64,000 bases of DNA. Origin: Sergeia podlipaevii. Lineage: Eukaryota > Euglenozoa > Kinetoplastea > Trypanosomatida > Trypanosomatidae. Position numbers and translations under genes: made by a program. This document shows, piece after piece, positions 17,700 through 28,989 of this stretch. The stretch's first letter is position 1. Every line of letters starts with the position of its first letter. A model generated the notes under the pieces. That model searched no databases. It worked only from the letters and a program-made list of their open reading frames with translations, and was not told where the DNA came from. The stretch spans positions 61,766 to 125,765 of the forward strand of contig JASANZ010002261.1 of assembly GCA_030849805.1 (NCBI GenBank), read 5' to 3'.

Positions 17700-20600
17700 C
17701 TTTCCCTAAAAATCAAAAAAAAGATTGTAATTTAGAGGCAAAGTCTTTCTTTCTCTCTTTCTTCCTTTCTTTTTATTTATTTTTACAAGAGGATTTGATG
17801 TATAAAGAAGAAAAAATGTCCGTTCACAGAAGCGCAACTGTCCAAAAACACTACAAACGAAAAAAAAAAAAGAAATAAAAAAAAACACACACGCAGAAAA
17901 GCAACCACTCTTCTGTGTGATATATATCACCTTGAGAGCAACTTGACTTCCCTCTCTCTCTCTCTATTGGGCGTACTCGTGCTCTGTCTCTACCAAAGAA
18001 AATAAATAATAATAAACTTTAAAAAAAGATATATGAAAAGGCGTACAAGTTGTAGTAGTAGTAGTACGCCTGTTTCGTATCTTTTTCTCCTCACCTCTTT
18101 CCAGAAGTTATTTTCTTTTTTAAAAAAAAAAAATCGCTATTTGTCTTTTCTTTCTTTTTCCTTCGTTACTGTAAGTAGCTTTACGTCCGTGTGTGTGGAG
18201 AGGGGCCAAAAAAAAAAAAGAAAAAAAAAAGAGAGAGAACAGAGAGAGATATAAATACCGATTCTGCTCTCTCTTTATATATATCCAAACTCAAACCTTT
18301 CTACCTCGCTTGTGCCGCGTAGAGAAGGAGATTGAACACTGGCCAAATGACCCAAACAATGAACAAAAAAATCTTTCTTTTCTTTTCTATATATATATCT
18401 CTCTCTCAATATATATATATGTACCTCCTACACAACAATATATATGTATGATAAAGAGAGAGAGAATGTTATATAAAGCTAAAACTTCAACAACAACAAG
18501 AAAGAAAAAAAAGAAAATGCCAATGAACTCAAAAGCAAAAAAAAAAAAAAAATTTAGCAAGTGGCTCCTTCTATATATGTTCTTTCTCTTTTTTCGGGTG
18601 CTGTTGTTGTTGATATGTGTGGCTTCTCTAAAAAATTGTGCTTTTTTTTTCTTCTGCTTCACAAAAAAAAAAAAAGTTGAATCTTTTAAGTTGCCTTGTC
18701 TTTTAGCCACAAAAACCTAAATGTTCTTATTCGCTATTCTTTTGTTGTTGCAGCAACGGTTGATATCGTAGCTTAGAGACACGAAGGTCTCTTGATTCCT
18801 TGATGTTCTGTGTCTTGCAGCAGCTGCTATTCTTTTCTTCTCTTCCTACGCGCGCTCTCTCTATTTGTCGCTTGCCGTTGTAGTCGTAGTAGTAGTAGTA
18901 GATGCAGCAAGAAAGCAAAAAAAAAGAGAACAAGAAGAGGCGATAGCACAGCTAACTGCAACGTGTCCCTTTTGCTTCTGTAATATGAAGGTGTGATAAT
19001 ATGTAGAGGGTGAGGGAAGATTCAACACCACAATAACAAAAAAAAAGTAACAAAAATGATGAGAGAAAAAAAACTAAATATGGGATTTCTTTTTCTTCGT
19101 TCTCTTCTTGATGCACTCCACAATGAGTCTAAAGAATGAAAAAAAATAAAAAAAATAAATAAATAAGATGTGGTTCTAAAGGGGGGGGGCTAAAAACAGA
19201 AGCAAATAGTACGTAGTAGTAGTAGTTGATACTATCCGTTCAGCTGCCTCCTCTCTTTTGAAAAAAAATAATCTTTTTTTCTTTAATCGTCAAAACAATA
19301 ATAGAAAAGAAAAAAGAAGTGTCCCTTTCACCTTATGCTTCGTAGCTCTACCCTCAACCTTCGTACAAGTTGCTGATGTCAAAGAGGTTTTATGGAGAAG
19401 TAGCCAGCGTGTGTGCCTGTGGATATTTATTTTGGTCAATATATCAGCACCTGCTAGATATGTTGATATGTTTTTTTTTTCTTTTCTTTGTTTCTTTGTG
19501 AAAAAAAATTCCTGTAAAAACAAACTTTCGGATTGTAAAGCGTGTGTAATAAGGTCTCCCTCCCTGTCGTGTTACCCCCCTCGTTTGATCCTCACAATTT
19601 TGAGTGCCCCCTCCCTTCCACTTTCCGGTAGATTGGTCGATCTAAATAGAAAGGAACTAAAAGTACAAAAACGTAAAGATGGGAACACGCAAGGCAATTG
19701 CTTATATAGGCTAAGTGTTCCTATACATTTTTATATTTAAATTTAGAAAAAAAAAAAAAAATGCCATGACAAGAGTTAGGAGAGAAAAACAAAACAAAGA
19801 ATTGTATTCGAAGTACATAAGACACAACAATCAATAGCACAGTAGATAGGAACCCCAACTGGATGATGCCTCCATTGCTTCTTTTCTTGTGCAAACCAAT
19901 AAAGTAGCCAGAGAGGATCAATGATTCCTCCTCCCACTCCTCCCTCCTCTTTCACCACTTTATTTTCCTTTTCACCCGTGTTCGCAGCACATAGAGAAGA
20001 AAAGAAAATGCACTCACCACTCAGTGATGTGGGCTTATGCTGTTGCTGTTGTTTTTTCGTTTGTTTGGTAGAAAACAGCTTAAAACTGCTGACTAATTGT
20101 TGAGGTAGCAATAAGAAAGAAAAAAAAAACATAAAAATATTCATAATAATAATAATAATAGCAATAGCAAACACTGTGTTAATTTCCCCTTTTTAAATGA
20201 TGATAAGCAACACATATATATATATTGTAGAATGATATAGACCTCACAAAGTGAGCAAAGAAACGGTAGTCAAGCTAAGCCAAACGTGGTCTCACGCACT
20301 TCAAAAAAAAAAAAAAAGTTAAATAGGAAAACGATAAAAAAAAGATTGTCACAACACGCGCGCAGATGTACACGCATAGGCACACTAGAAAAAGAAAAGT
20401 AAGGAATACAACGAAAAAAGACGGAGAGAAAAAGAAATTTTTTCTTTTTAAAGAGGACTGAGCTGTGAATTATGTCAACTGAGTACGTGACGGCGCCAAA
20501 GTAAAAAACAAGAGGTGCGTGGTTTGAATCTCATTTCAGTAACAACAGTAGAAAAAAAGCAGGAAGGAAAAGTGAGGAAAATATTTTTTAATAGGTGCTG

Positions 20601-21939
20601 GATCATACTACTGGCATAATACTCCCCATTGCCTTTACTCGCCCTACCTCTGAATACCTGTTTATTGTTGTTGTTGTTCTTGCGGGATAATCTCGTGCTG
20701 GAAAAAATTCATGCATACACAACCGCTTTCTCAAGCTCCCTACTGGCGTCAGCTGTGTCAAAAAAAAAATAATAATAATAATAATACAAACCATACAAGT
20801 ACATATGCGCACACATACATTGAGCCGGTTGTTTCGGTGTCAAGAGCTACTACACTCTTTGCACGAAATAGTCAGCTGGCACATATATGTGGCCCCACCC
20901 CCACCCCTTTTCCAAAAGTAAATAAATAAATCATAGATCAGGGAATGCGTGTTTGCGGCGTCGCCTGTGTGTGCGTGTGTTCACTTGTGCCTGTGTGCAT
21001 ATGCAGCATTCTAAGCAAAAAAAAATATATATATAGAGTGTGCGCACAACCTTCGCTTTCTTATTTTCTTTAATCCCCCATCTCTCTCTCTCGCGTTCTC
21101 TCTCAAACACACTCAAATAGATAACCCAGCGCCACCCCCATCCCCCCCTCCTCATATCGCCTTAACAAAAAAAAAAAAAAACTGAGCCAAAAGTATAGAG
21201 AAACAAGAGATACAGCGATAAAAGAAAAATGCATGTTCTTTAAAAAAAAAAAGCGCTCTCTTTACTTTGTGTTCATTTCACATATACCGCTCGGATATGA
21301 GTGCGCACGCGTGTGTGCGAGTTCTTCTCTCACAAACAAATACAGTAACAGTAAAGGCATGATATATATGGATAAAAAAGAAAAGTCCACCAGCACCGGA
21401 GCAGTGCTGAGAAGTCCATCTAAGGCATCATCATCATTTTCGCTAAAGCAACACATGTACTATGCTAGCTCTATCAAATGCACATGAGTGGGAGAGAAAG
21501 GGAGAGAAAAAAAACGATCTAACAAAAAAAAATAGCAGTTGTAATATCTGAAGTTAGTCATCACATTCGAAAAAAAAAAGTTCCGTTTCTTCTCTTATTT
21601 ATCTCTCCCTCTTCTTATCCTCCTCTCCACCATGCCCCAGACTCTGCAGTTGCTACCAAAAAAAAAAAAAAAAAATTGAACTGTCTCTCTGTGTGTACGT
21701 ATTTTTGTGCCCCAACGGCGTGTACATATGTATGTATAACAAGGCAAGTAAAACGCGTCTACGCTCTGTTGATGATTAATACAGTAAGAAAGAAAAGGAA
21801 AGGAAAAAAAAGAGAGTGAAAAACATAAGAGAAAAAAAAACGAACGTGCGCAAGCGTGCTGAAGCAAAAAAAACAAACAGCCATGAAGGTAGCACCATCG
21901 TATCTCACTCACTCAACTTTACTCACAGTCGATGCTCTC
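17700..21939. other. Longest gene-free stretch inside the unit (4.2 kb)
   Basis: AT-rich, with numerous A/T runs, TATATA, AATAAT and AGAGAG tracts and a G run near 19180-19188. Frames such as 18193-18720 and 19258-19740 (plus) are Lys/Phe-rich translations of simple sequence and carry no recognisable motif. It separates two paralogous FAZ1-like genes. I see no decayed copy of a coiled-coil gene in it, though diverged remnants could be missed by eye. Confidence 0.6.
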
Positions 21940-24900
21940 TCACACCTGTGAGCTCACGCATTCCTCTTCGTCGTCATCGTCTACTACGTAGTCTTCAACG
22001 TTCTTCAGTAATGCAATATTCTTGAGAAGGAGCTGCGTCATGGCTAGTGTTGACTGTCGGTCCTTCACTCTCAATGTGAGGTCGCCCATGAGCTCATTGA
22101 TGCAGTCACCAAGCACGTTCATGGACTCCCTCTGCTTCAACTGTGCTTGCTCCAGCTCCTGCAGCAGAGACTCGTTTTCGCTTCGGAGGGCCGCGGCATC
22201 ATGGACGTGGTTCAAGATCGCCTCACGTAGCAGAGCACCGTCGACCTCGTCAGGAGTCACGCCGTCATCATTTTCCTCTTCCTCACCAGTCTTCATCTCA
22301 AAAATAGAACCATCGGTGGCGCTGCCAGCGCAACGCAGATCCTTCAGCAGCTGCCCCATAAGCCGGCGAGTGTATTCGCGCTCCTTCTGCATCTCAGCAA
22401 TAGTGTTGTGCGTCTCTGCTGTCATCTTATCGTTAACGGTGCGAAGTGCTGCCAGCTCCTCCTCACGCTGCATGAGTCCCTTCACGGCAGTGTTCTCTGC
22501 TTCGCGAGCTGACTCAATCTGACCCACAAGATCGCCCACGTGAGCGAGCACCTCTGTGTATTCACGCGTCTTAGCGTGAAGCTCCGAGGTGAGATCATTG
22601 ACCTGCTGGTTTAGAGCCTCCACCGCCTCCTCTTTGCGCGCCCCCTGCTGACGCATTGCACTCATATCATCCACGTACTGTCGGGACAGCTCCTCCTTGC
22701 GTGCCTCAGCGTCCGCCAGCGCATCCTCCTTCTCCGACAAGGCTGCCGACGCTTGCTGAAGCTGGTTGTGCAGTTCCTCCATCTCCACTTTGCCAGCTTT
22801 GTCCCTTAGTACAACGGTCTCGTCCAAGCAGCGTTGTAGCTCAAAGAACTGACGGTCCTTCTCTTCCAGCTGCGCCTGCAGCGTCTTCTCATTCTCACGA
22901 GCCTCCTGCAGGAGACCGACAAACTCTTCCATTTTCTCAAGCGTGTCGGTGCGGTCCGCGGCGGTATCGTCTAGTTCTGCCAGAAGATCCTGCAGTTGCC
23001 CTTGCATGCTTTCTACCATCAAAGCGCCAGCCTCTGCAAACCAACTTAGACCCTCAGTGTAGTACTCCTCCACGATGGAAAAGCGCTCCATGGACTCGCG
23101 CAAAACAAGAGACTCGCAGAGCACTGCAAAAGGGGTGTCCAGTCCATACTGCAACCACGCACTCCATAGCATGGCGTCACCTCCTCCTTCCGCGCCAATC
23201 GGCACCGCCTGAGAGTCACCTAGTAAAGGAGGACCTGCATAACTGTCTCCGCTAGCAGCTCTGGAAGTCGAATTCCTTTCTGCGATGCCCTGCTGTGCGC
23301 GGAACTGGGCAAAAAGCTGTCTGGTCAAAGAGAAGGTGCACTCTGCAATGCGGCGTCCCACCTCCTCAGAGCCCACGTTGGCGTCATGCCGCACTGTAAA
23401 GCAAACGTGTAGTTTGCCTCTGGATACGGCAATGCTGGCTCCAAGTACGTCACACCTTCGCACCCTGCAAGCATTGCTCGCATCCACGCACATCATCTCG
23501 CGCATCAGTGCATACTTCTCCTTTACTACTGCCTCACCCCCACTCCCTGGGAAGATCATCGCGTGGTGACGTGACTCGACCGTCTTGGTGGTGCTGTCGT
23601 CACACAGTCGGCGGCGTGAGTCGTAAAATGCAAGGTCGGCGACCTCCTCCTTGAGAAACCGCACGCCGTCACGCTCCTCCACGAGCATGTCCACCGCCGC
23701 CTCCGTCTCGGCGGTCTTATCGATAATTTCCTCTTGCAACTGCTCCAGCTGCGCCTGGTGCTCTGCTACCTGCTCAAATAGATTCGCTATCACCGCCTTA
23801 CGCCCTTCCTCCGCACTGGTCAGCTCTGCAATCTCTTTATCCTTCGCCGCCAGCTCTTCCGTGAATTCTGCCACAACATTCTGCTTTGCCATCTCGGCCT
23901 CCTCCAGTTGTTTCTGAAGCGCCTCGACCGCTGCCTCCTGATCTGCCATATCTGATATATGTTGTCGTATCGCTTCTCCCTGCTGCTCTGATGTAACTTT
24001 AGCAGCACTAGCAGCAGCAGCATGAGTGTCGCGCTCTGTTTCAGCCTCATGCAGCTTAGCTCGGAGTGCCTCCAGTTCGCTGTTGTGCTGCTCCTGATGC
24101 TCTGTAGCAGAAGCCTCGTGTCTGTCTCGTGCCTCGTCCAGTTGGCGACGCAGCTCCTCAATCTCTATCTCCTTTTCATAGAGCTGCTGGTGGAAATCCT
24201 CGAGAGCATCCTCGTAAGCAACACCCCTCAGTGGTGATCGTGTCCGTGCCGGCTCGGTCGGCTCCTGCACTGGCATTTTTATGTCTTTGATCTCTCTGGT
24301 GAGGTGCTCCGCAACGAAGGCAGCGTCACAAACCTGTGTCTGGAGAGCTTCAAGACGTACCTTAAGTTCAGCTATCTCGCTATCCTTCTCCGCCAGTGCT
24401 GTACTCTGACCCTCCAAAGGAACCTCGTAAAGAGAAGATGAAGACGCCGCTGCCGCCACAGCCAGCTGCTCCTTGAGGTTTTCGAGCTCCTGCTCCTTCT
24501 CAGCGTCAAGAACGGCCTGCTCCTCCACGGCGGCATCCAGCTGGGCTTCAGCGCGCAGAACCTTGAGGCGGAGCTCCTGGTTCTCTCGCTCACGCACACA
24601 AACTACCTCGCGCAGATCCTGGATTTCGGCCTCAAGAGCACTGCGCGGAGATACAATAGTGTCACCAAGCTGCGCACGTAGAGCCATAATCTCCTGCTCC
24701 CTCACAGCATCCCTTGCAGCTTGGTCCTCCACGATCGCATCACGGCTCGCCTCAACCATCTCCAACTGCACGCGCAGCTGCTCAAGCTGCTGCTCCTTCT
24801 CGGCAAGCACTCCATTGCGGTACAGTGCCAACTCCTCAGCCTGTGCCGCCTGCGTGGACTCCAGCTGAACCTGCAGCGCCGTCACTTCACGCTCCTTCTC

Positions 24901-27900
24901 CCTCACCATATCTGCAAGTACTTCCGCCCCGTCCGACATCACTGTCTTCCGCGTGTCCTGCACGTCACGCATTTGTTTCTGCAGGGTAGCAATCTCGTCT
25001 TCCTTCGCGCTATGCGCAGCTTCGTGTGCGGCGTCCGCAGCCTCCTTCTCCGCTCGTGCGGCAGCCAACTCAGCGCGCAGCGCACGCACCTCGCCATCCT
25101 GCCCTCGTGCATCCCTCGAGTGTACGGTACCACCATCCGCCAGCCCACGCTCTCTAAACGCCAGCTCCTCCTCAAGTCGCGTAATCTGCTCCCCATGAGT
25201 CGTCCCTGCGCCTTCATAAGCTTCCGTCTCGGCATGTTGCTCTGCTTCAGCAGCTGCCAGCTTCCGACGCAGGTCGGCAAGTTCCTCGCCCTTCTCGTTT
25301 ATCAACTCTTCCAGATCAGTTGCTCCGTCCTGCACCAGCATCTCCCGCGCACTCACAGCTGCAGCCAGTTGATCCTGCAGCTCTGCAATCTGCCGCTCGT
25401 GTTCAGCGTACACCACTGCCTGCTCCTCCACAGCCGCATTCAGCTGCTGCTCAACAGATAACAACTTTGCCTTCAGTTCCTCCGCACGGCCCTCCTGCTC
25501 CTCAAACGCCGCCACCCCGGCAACGTGAGAGCGCTCACGCTCTTCCCTCAGCACACCGATACGCCTCTCAAGTTTCAACGTCACCACTGCACCTTTCACG
25601 CACCCACCATCTTCCTGACCTGTCAATCTAGCACCAACACCATCACCAGTGGCACCTCCACATGCACCCCTACTATAGACACCCCTCACAAGCTCAAACG
25701 GGCACTCACACAATCGCCGAGAAATCTCGTCCACCTCTACAAGAACGCTATGGCGGACAACACAGTCAACGTGAAGGCTCCCCACACTCATCCGAATACC
25801 GAACACATTACCCTCAGGCACTCCACACGCTGTGCATGCATCACAGCGGAACGCCTCCAGCAACTCTGCACGCCGCGCCTCAAGAACAGCACCCCACGCC
25901 TCCCCTTCAAGAACAACATGGTGCTCAGACACCTCCTGCAACCCTTTCAGCTGCTCAAGCTCAGCCTTCACCTCACAAAGCTCCCTCTGACCAGCGGCAT
26001 GATCAACCAACACAGCATTCCACTGAGCCTCCGCCTCCTCAAGCTGCTCACGCAGCGCCTCCATCTTGCGCTCCTTCGCGGCGTCCTCGCGCGGCTGCTC
26101 CGCGCCGACACGGCTACGTGGTGCAGGGACTGGCGCGGGGGCGATGCGCGCTTCCTCCAGCTGTGCACGCAGCGCCTCGATCTCGCGCTCCTGCTCAGCG
26201 TGGGCCGCAGCTACAGCGTCGCGGTGGGCCTCCGCCTCGTCAAGCTGCTCACGCAGCGCCTCCATCTCGCGCTCCTTCGCGGCGTCCTCGCGCGGCTGCT
26301 CCGCGCCGGCACGGCTACGTGGTGCAGGGAGTGGCGCGGGGGCGATGCCTGCCGTGTCAGTGGATGTTTTTGTTGGGGGGTGCTGGGTGTTGATTAGCGC
26401 TTGAGGTGGTGTGCCTGAGTTGCCGGTGTTGTCAGCTGGAGTTTGCGGTGGTGGTGCTGGAGGGAAGGGCTGCTGCTGATATGGTGCTAGTTGAGTCTTT
26501 AAATGTTGTAGTTGCTGTTGTGCGTCGGCAAGTTCTGCAGCCAGGATGTTATTACGCTGCTGCTCAGCAGCGAGCTGTTGTTGCACGGGGGATATCTGTC
26601 TCACAAGAGTAGTGGTAGATGCCGGTAGTGGGGTACGTGGAGGTGTCAGGAAGATGGTGGTGTTGGGAACCGCTACGTTGGGGGCCTCGTTGTTTTCCTG
26701 CGGGACCACGGGGCTAATGCTTCGTGCCAGTAGAGGGGCCGCCGGTGCTTCAGCGTCAAAAGTATGAGCTTCCGAGAGAGAGTTGATAAGGTCAGACTGC
26801 TGGTATTCAGGATTATCATTGCTGGTGTGTATGGTGTCGTCGTATTGGAGCTTCTCGTAGAGTGCGTGAACGGTAGGGAAAGTGCTCTCACAAAGACGGC
26901 GAGAAATCTCATCTTCGGATACGGCGGAACTGTGTCGTATGCGGCAGCTCACATGGAGGCTACCAAGTGCGAAGGTGACGTCAAAGACATCGCCACGAGG
27001 CACCCCACAGGCATTCCCAGTATCTGCGCAAAAAGCCTCTAGCAACTCCTGAGGGCGCTGGGAAAGCACTATCGACCACCTATCTCCTTCAAAAATAAAC
27101 TGCTGCTCGGAAACAATAAAAGTGCCGAGTATGCGGTTTAGACGCTCGCGCAGCTCGCCAACCTCCTCGTCCCGGTCCCTCAGTTTGTCGTGAAGAGCGT
27201 CGTTCTGAAACTGGACCGCTGCCAGTCTTTGAGGTAGCGGGGTAAGCGGGCGTGACTTCAGAGACTCTATTGAAGTATCCTCTACTTCATCGTTGGTGCA
27301 AACTGGCACTATGTCTTCCTCGGGTCTTACTAGCATGCTGCGTTGAGCCATCTGAGCACGCAGGACTGCAATCTCTCGATCCTTCTCAGTAAGTAGCCCA
27401 GCACTAACAGCTGGTGCCTTGCGTTCATCAATCAAAAGAGAAGAAGGCAGTAGAAGAGAGGCATTGCGAGCCTTCTCCAATTCTGCTCGGAGCGCCTGAA
27501 GCTCCTGCTCACGCTCTTCAAGTTCCCCGCGCAGTACATCATTCTCAAGCTTGGCATCAGCGAGCTGCTGACGAATCTCGATAGGCCGGTATGCAGCGGC
27601 CTGTTCATCCATATCATCATCATCGGCATCAGCAGCAGCACTAGCGACAGTAAGCTGAGGCACATTGCCAGTGTGCCGTATGGACTGAATCTCCACACGC
27701 AGTTCATTCACTTCTCGATCGCGCTCATCTAGCTCTCTATCACGTTGCTCGAGCTCAAGATCGCGCTCTTCGATCTCCTGCCGTAGCACGTCGATCTGAA
27801 GCTGGGCTTCCGCCAGTAGTTGTCCCCTTTCAAGCGGCTGATACGCGTTAGAGTGGCCTGCTAAAGACGCAAAAAAGTCATCTTCGCCGGTGCTCTTTTC

Positions 27901-28989
27901 AATATCAACAAGTGAGGGGGCTTTGATATGAGCGGCGCGAATCTGCTCGAGTTCTCTCCGAAGATCTTCTATCTCCTGGCGTAGAGCAGCGTTCTGCTGC
28001 TTCGCCAGGATGAGTTGTTCACTAACATCAACCCGTGCAGGAGGCGCGTAGAGCGCTTCTACATCATCGCTGTACTCCGAGTCTTCCCCGCCATCGTTGC
28101 CACTGCGGTGGCCCCTCGATGCCGCCTCACGTGCTGTTGCCGCCTGCTCCGCGCGCAGCATGGCGATCGCTTTGTTTTTCTCGACACGTGGGGTTGTGCA
28201 CACTGCATCCTTTCTTTCGTACTCAAACTCGTCGTGCTCAACCTTCTCCTCAGGAACGGCGGTGGCCTTCTCCAGTCTCTCTTGAGCTTCGCGCAGCATA
28301 TCATGCAATGCCTCAATCTCTCTCTGTGCTGCCACAAACTGTTCCTTTAGATGCTCCTGTCGCATATGAGCAATGGTGCTTTCTCGGGTACGGCTACTCT
28401 TCATGTCAGATGGATGAAGCGGCAGCTCATCAGGAAGGATTTCTGTGCTTGACAGTACTGAGAGTGGTTGCTGTGGTACACTCGCCTCGCACGGTGCGTC
28501 CTGACCCTTCGCGCCTAAGTGTCCGTTTGACCCGCCCCTCGCAAGGTCCGAGGTGCCAGCCTCGGCCCCGTGAGATAAAGAAGACTCAAAGCGTGGTGTC
28601 TTAGACGCGTGAGCGCCTGTCCGTGCTATCAGCTCCTGCAGCTCCTGCTCAAGTGCCTCAGAGAGAATTTGATTCCGTGCCAGATGATTGCGCAAGCGGC
28701 GATTGTCATCTTTCTCTGCTAAAAGGTATTGTTGTGTCCTTTTGACCTCCTCTTCCATAAACCTCACTTGAGCCTCAAGGTCATTGTTGCGCTCCGCCGC
28801 GGCTTGCAGTTGTGAACGCAGAGCATCAACGGCCGCTGTGCTACTGCCGCGTCCACTTCCGCCAATACTATTCTGTGCGCTAGCGCTGCCACTAGCGGAT
28901 GATGTTGTAGCAGTAGCTGTTGAGTGCCTGCCACCATGTGGTTGTGTCACAGTGGCTGCGGCTCCACTCCGACGTGATGGGGGCGGCAT
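21940..28989 (-). CDS. Giant FAZ1-like coiled-coil protein (2349 aa) with three ACGV/GSL/RH domains
   Basis: Ser/Ala-rich N-terminus, then coiled coil over most of the length with heptads such as LRAELEKARNA and LEEAEAQ. Three copies of a ~90-residue domain interrupt it at about 621-718, 1013-1103 and 1805-1900. Each has an (F/L)-E-G-x-W or related start, then A-FxxD, ACGV (ACRV in the third), GSL or GKL followed by H-C-x-RH or H-C-x-x-RH, and a final ISRRL/VGRRI..F..(V/L)(Y/F). A tandem repeat (PAPRSR-GAEQPREDAAKE) occurs at about 880-985. The C-terminus resembles the 13540-17699 gene (TDTLEKMEEFVGLLQEARENE) and ends acidic (VDDDDEEECVSSQV). It is probably a structural protein of the flagellar attachment zone filament; exact FAZ1 orthology is not proven. 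The start is the first ATG after an open spacer. Confidence 0.75.
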   Translation of the reverse strand: MPPPSRRSGAAATVTQPHGGRHSTATATTSSASGSASAQNSIGGSGRGSSTAAVDALRSQLQAAAERNNDLEAQVRFMEEEVKRTQQYLLAEKDDNRRLRNHLARNQILSEALEQELQELIARTGAHASKTPRFESSLSHGAEAGTSDLARGGSNGHLGAKGQDAPCEASVPQQPLSVLSSTEILPDELPLHPSDMKSSRTRESTIAHMRQEHLKEQFVAAQREIEALHDMLREAQERLEKATAVPEEKVEHDEFEYERKDAVCTTPRVEKNKAIAMLRAEQAATAREAASRGHRSGNDGGEDSEYSDDVEALYAPPARVDVSEQLILAKQQNAALRQEIEDLRRELEQIRAAHIKAPSLVDIEKSTGEDDFFASLAGHSNAYQPLERGQLLAEAQLQIDVLRQEIEERDLELEQRDRELDERDREVNELRVEIQSIRHTGNVPQLTVASAAADADDDDMDEQAAAYRPIEIRQQLADAKLENDVLRGELEEREQELQALRAELEKARNASLLLPSSLLIDERKAPAVSAGLLTEKDREIAVLRAQMAQRSMLVRPEEDIVPVCTNDEVEDTSIESLKSRPLTPLPQRLAAVQFQNDALHDKLRDRDEEVGELRERLNRILGTFIVSEQQFIFEGDRWSIVLSQRPQELLEAFCADTGNACGVPRGDVFDVTFALGSLHVSCRIRHSSAVSEDEISRRLCESTFPTVHALYEKLQYDDTIHTSNDNPEYQQSDLINSLSEAHTFDAEAPAAPLLARSISPVVPQENNEAPNVAVPNTTIFLTPPRTPLPASTTTLVRQISPVQQQLAAEQQRNNILAAELADAQQQLQHLKTQLAPYQQQPFPPAPPPQTPADNTGNSGTPPQALINTQHPPTKTSTDTAGIAPAPLPAPRSRAGAEQPREDAAKEREMEALREQLDEAEAHRDAVAAAHAEQEREIEALRAQLEEARIAPAPVPAPRSRVGAEQPREDAAKERKMEALREQLEEAEAQWNAVLVDHAAGQRELCEVKAELEQLKGLQEVSEHHVVLEGEAWGAVLEARRAELLEAFRCDACTACGVPEGNVFGIRMSVGSLHVDCVVRHSVLVEVDEISRRLCECPFELVRGVYSRGACGGATGDGVGARLTGQEDGGCVKGAVVTLKLERRIGVLREERERSHVAGVAAFEEQEGRAEELKAKLLSVEQQLNAAVEEQAVVYAEHERQIAELQDQLAAAVSAREMLVQDGATDLEELINEKGEELADLRRKLAAAEAEQHAETEAYEGAGTTHGEQITRLEEELAFRERGLADGGTVHSRDARGQDGEVRALRAELAAARAEKEAADAAHEAAHSAKEDEIATLQKQMRDVQDTRKTVMSDGAEVLADMVREKEREVTALQVQLESTQAAQAEELALYRNGVLAEKEQQLEQLRVQLEMVEASRDAIVEDQAARDAVREQEIMALRAQLGDTIVSPRSALEAEIQDLREVVCVRERENQELRLKVLRAEAQLDAAVEEQAVLDAEKEQELENLKEQLAVAAAASSSSLYEVPLEGQSTALAEKDSEIAELKVRLEALQTQVCDAAFVAEHLTREIKDIKMPVQEPTEPARTRSPLRGVAYEDALEDFHQQLYEKEIEIEELRRQLDEARDRHEASATEHQEQHNSELEALRAKLHEAETERDTHAAAASAAKVTSEQQGEAIRQHISDMADQEAAVEALQKQLEEAEMAKQNVVAEFTEELAAKDKEIAELTSAEEGRKAVIANLFEQVAEHQAQLEQLQEEIIDKTAETEAAVDMLVEERDGVRFLKEEVADLAFYDSRRRLCDDSTTKTVESRHHAMIFPGSGGEAVVKEKYALMREMMCVDASNACRVRRCDVLGASIAVSRGKLHVCFTVRHDANVGSEEVGRRIAECTFSLTRQLFAQFRAQQGIAERNSTSRAASGDSYAGPPLLGDSQAVPIGAEGGGDAMLWSAWLQYGLDTPFAVLCESLVLRESMERFSIVEEYYTEGLSWFAEAGALMVESMQGQLQDLLAELDDTAADRTDTLEKMEEFVGLLQEARENEKTLQAQLEEKDRQFFELQRCLDETVVLRDKAGKVEMEELHNQLQQASAALSEKEDALADAEARKEELSRQYVDDMSAMRQQGARKEEAVEALNQQVNDLTSELHAKTREYTEVLAHVGDLVGQIESAREAENTAVKGLMQREEELAALRTVNDKMTAETHNTIAEMQKEREYTRRLMGQLLKDLRCAGSATDGSIFEMKTGEEEENDDGVTPDEVDGALLREAILNHVHDAAALRSENESLLQELEQAQLKQRESMNVLGDCINELMGDLTLRVKDRQSTLAMTQLLLKNIALLKNVEDYVVDDDDEEECVSSQV
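26040..26347 (-). repeat. Tandem duplication inside the giant FAZ1-like gene
   Basis: A ~107-bp block at 26040-26147 recurs nearly identically at 26241-26347, period 201 bp (67 residues, in frame). It encodes the Pro-Ala-Pro-Arg-Ser-Arg linker plus KER-MEALREQL heptads. Near-identity at DNA level indicates a recent duplication. Confidence 0.85.

Noticed and set aside
19258..19740. 160-aa plus-strand open frame in the 4.2-kb spacer
   Set aside because: Lys/Asn/Phe-rich, opposite to the transcription direction, with no domain or start context.
25525..26397. 290-aa plus-strand open frame
   Set aside because: Antisense to the giant FAZ1-like gene and follows its tandem duplication.
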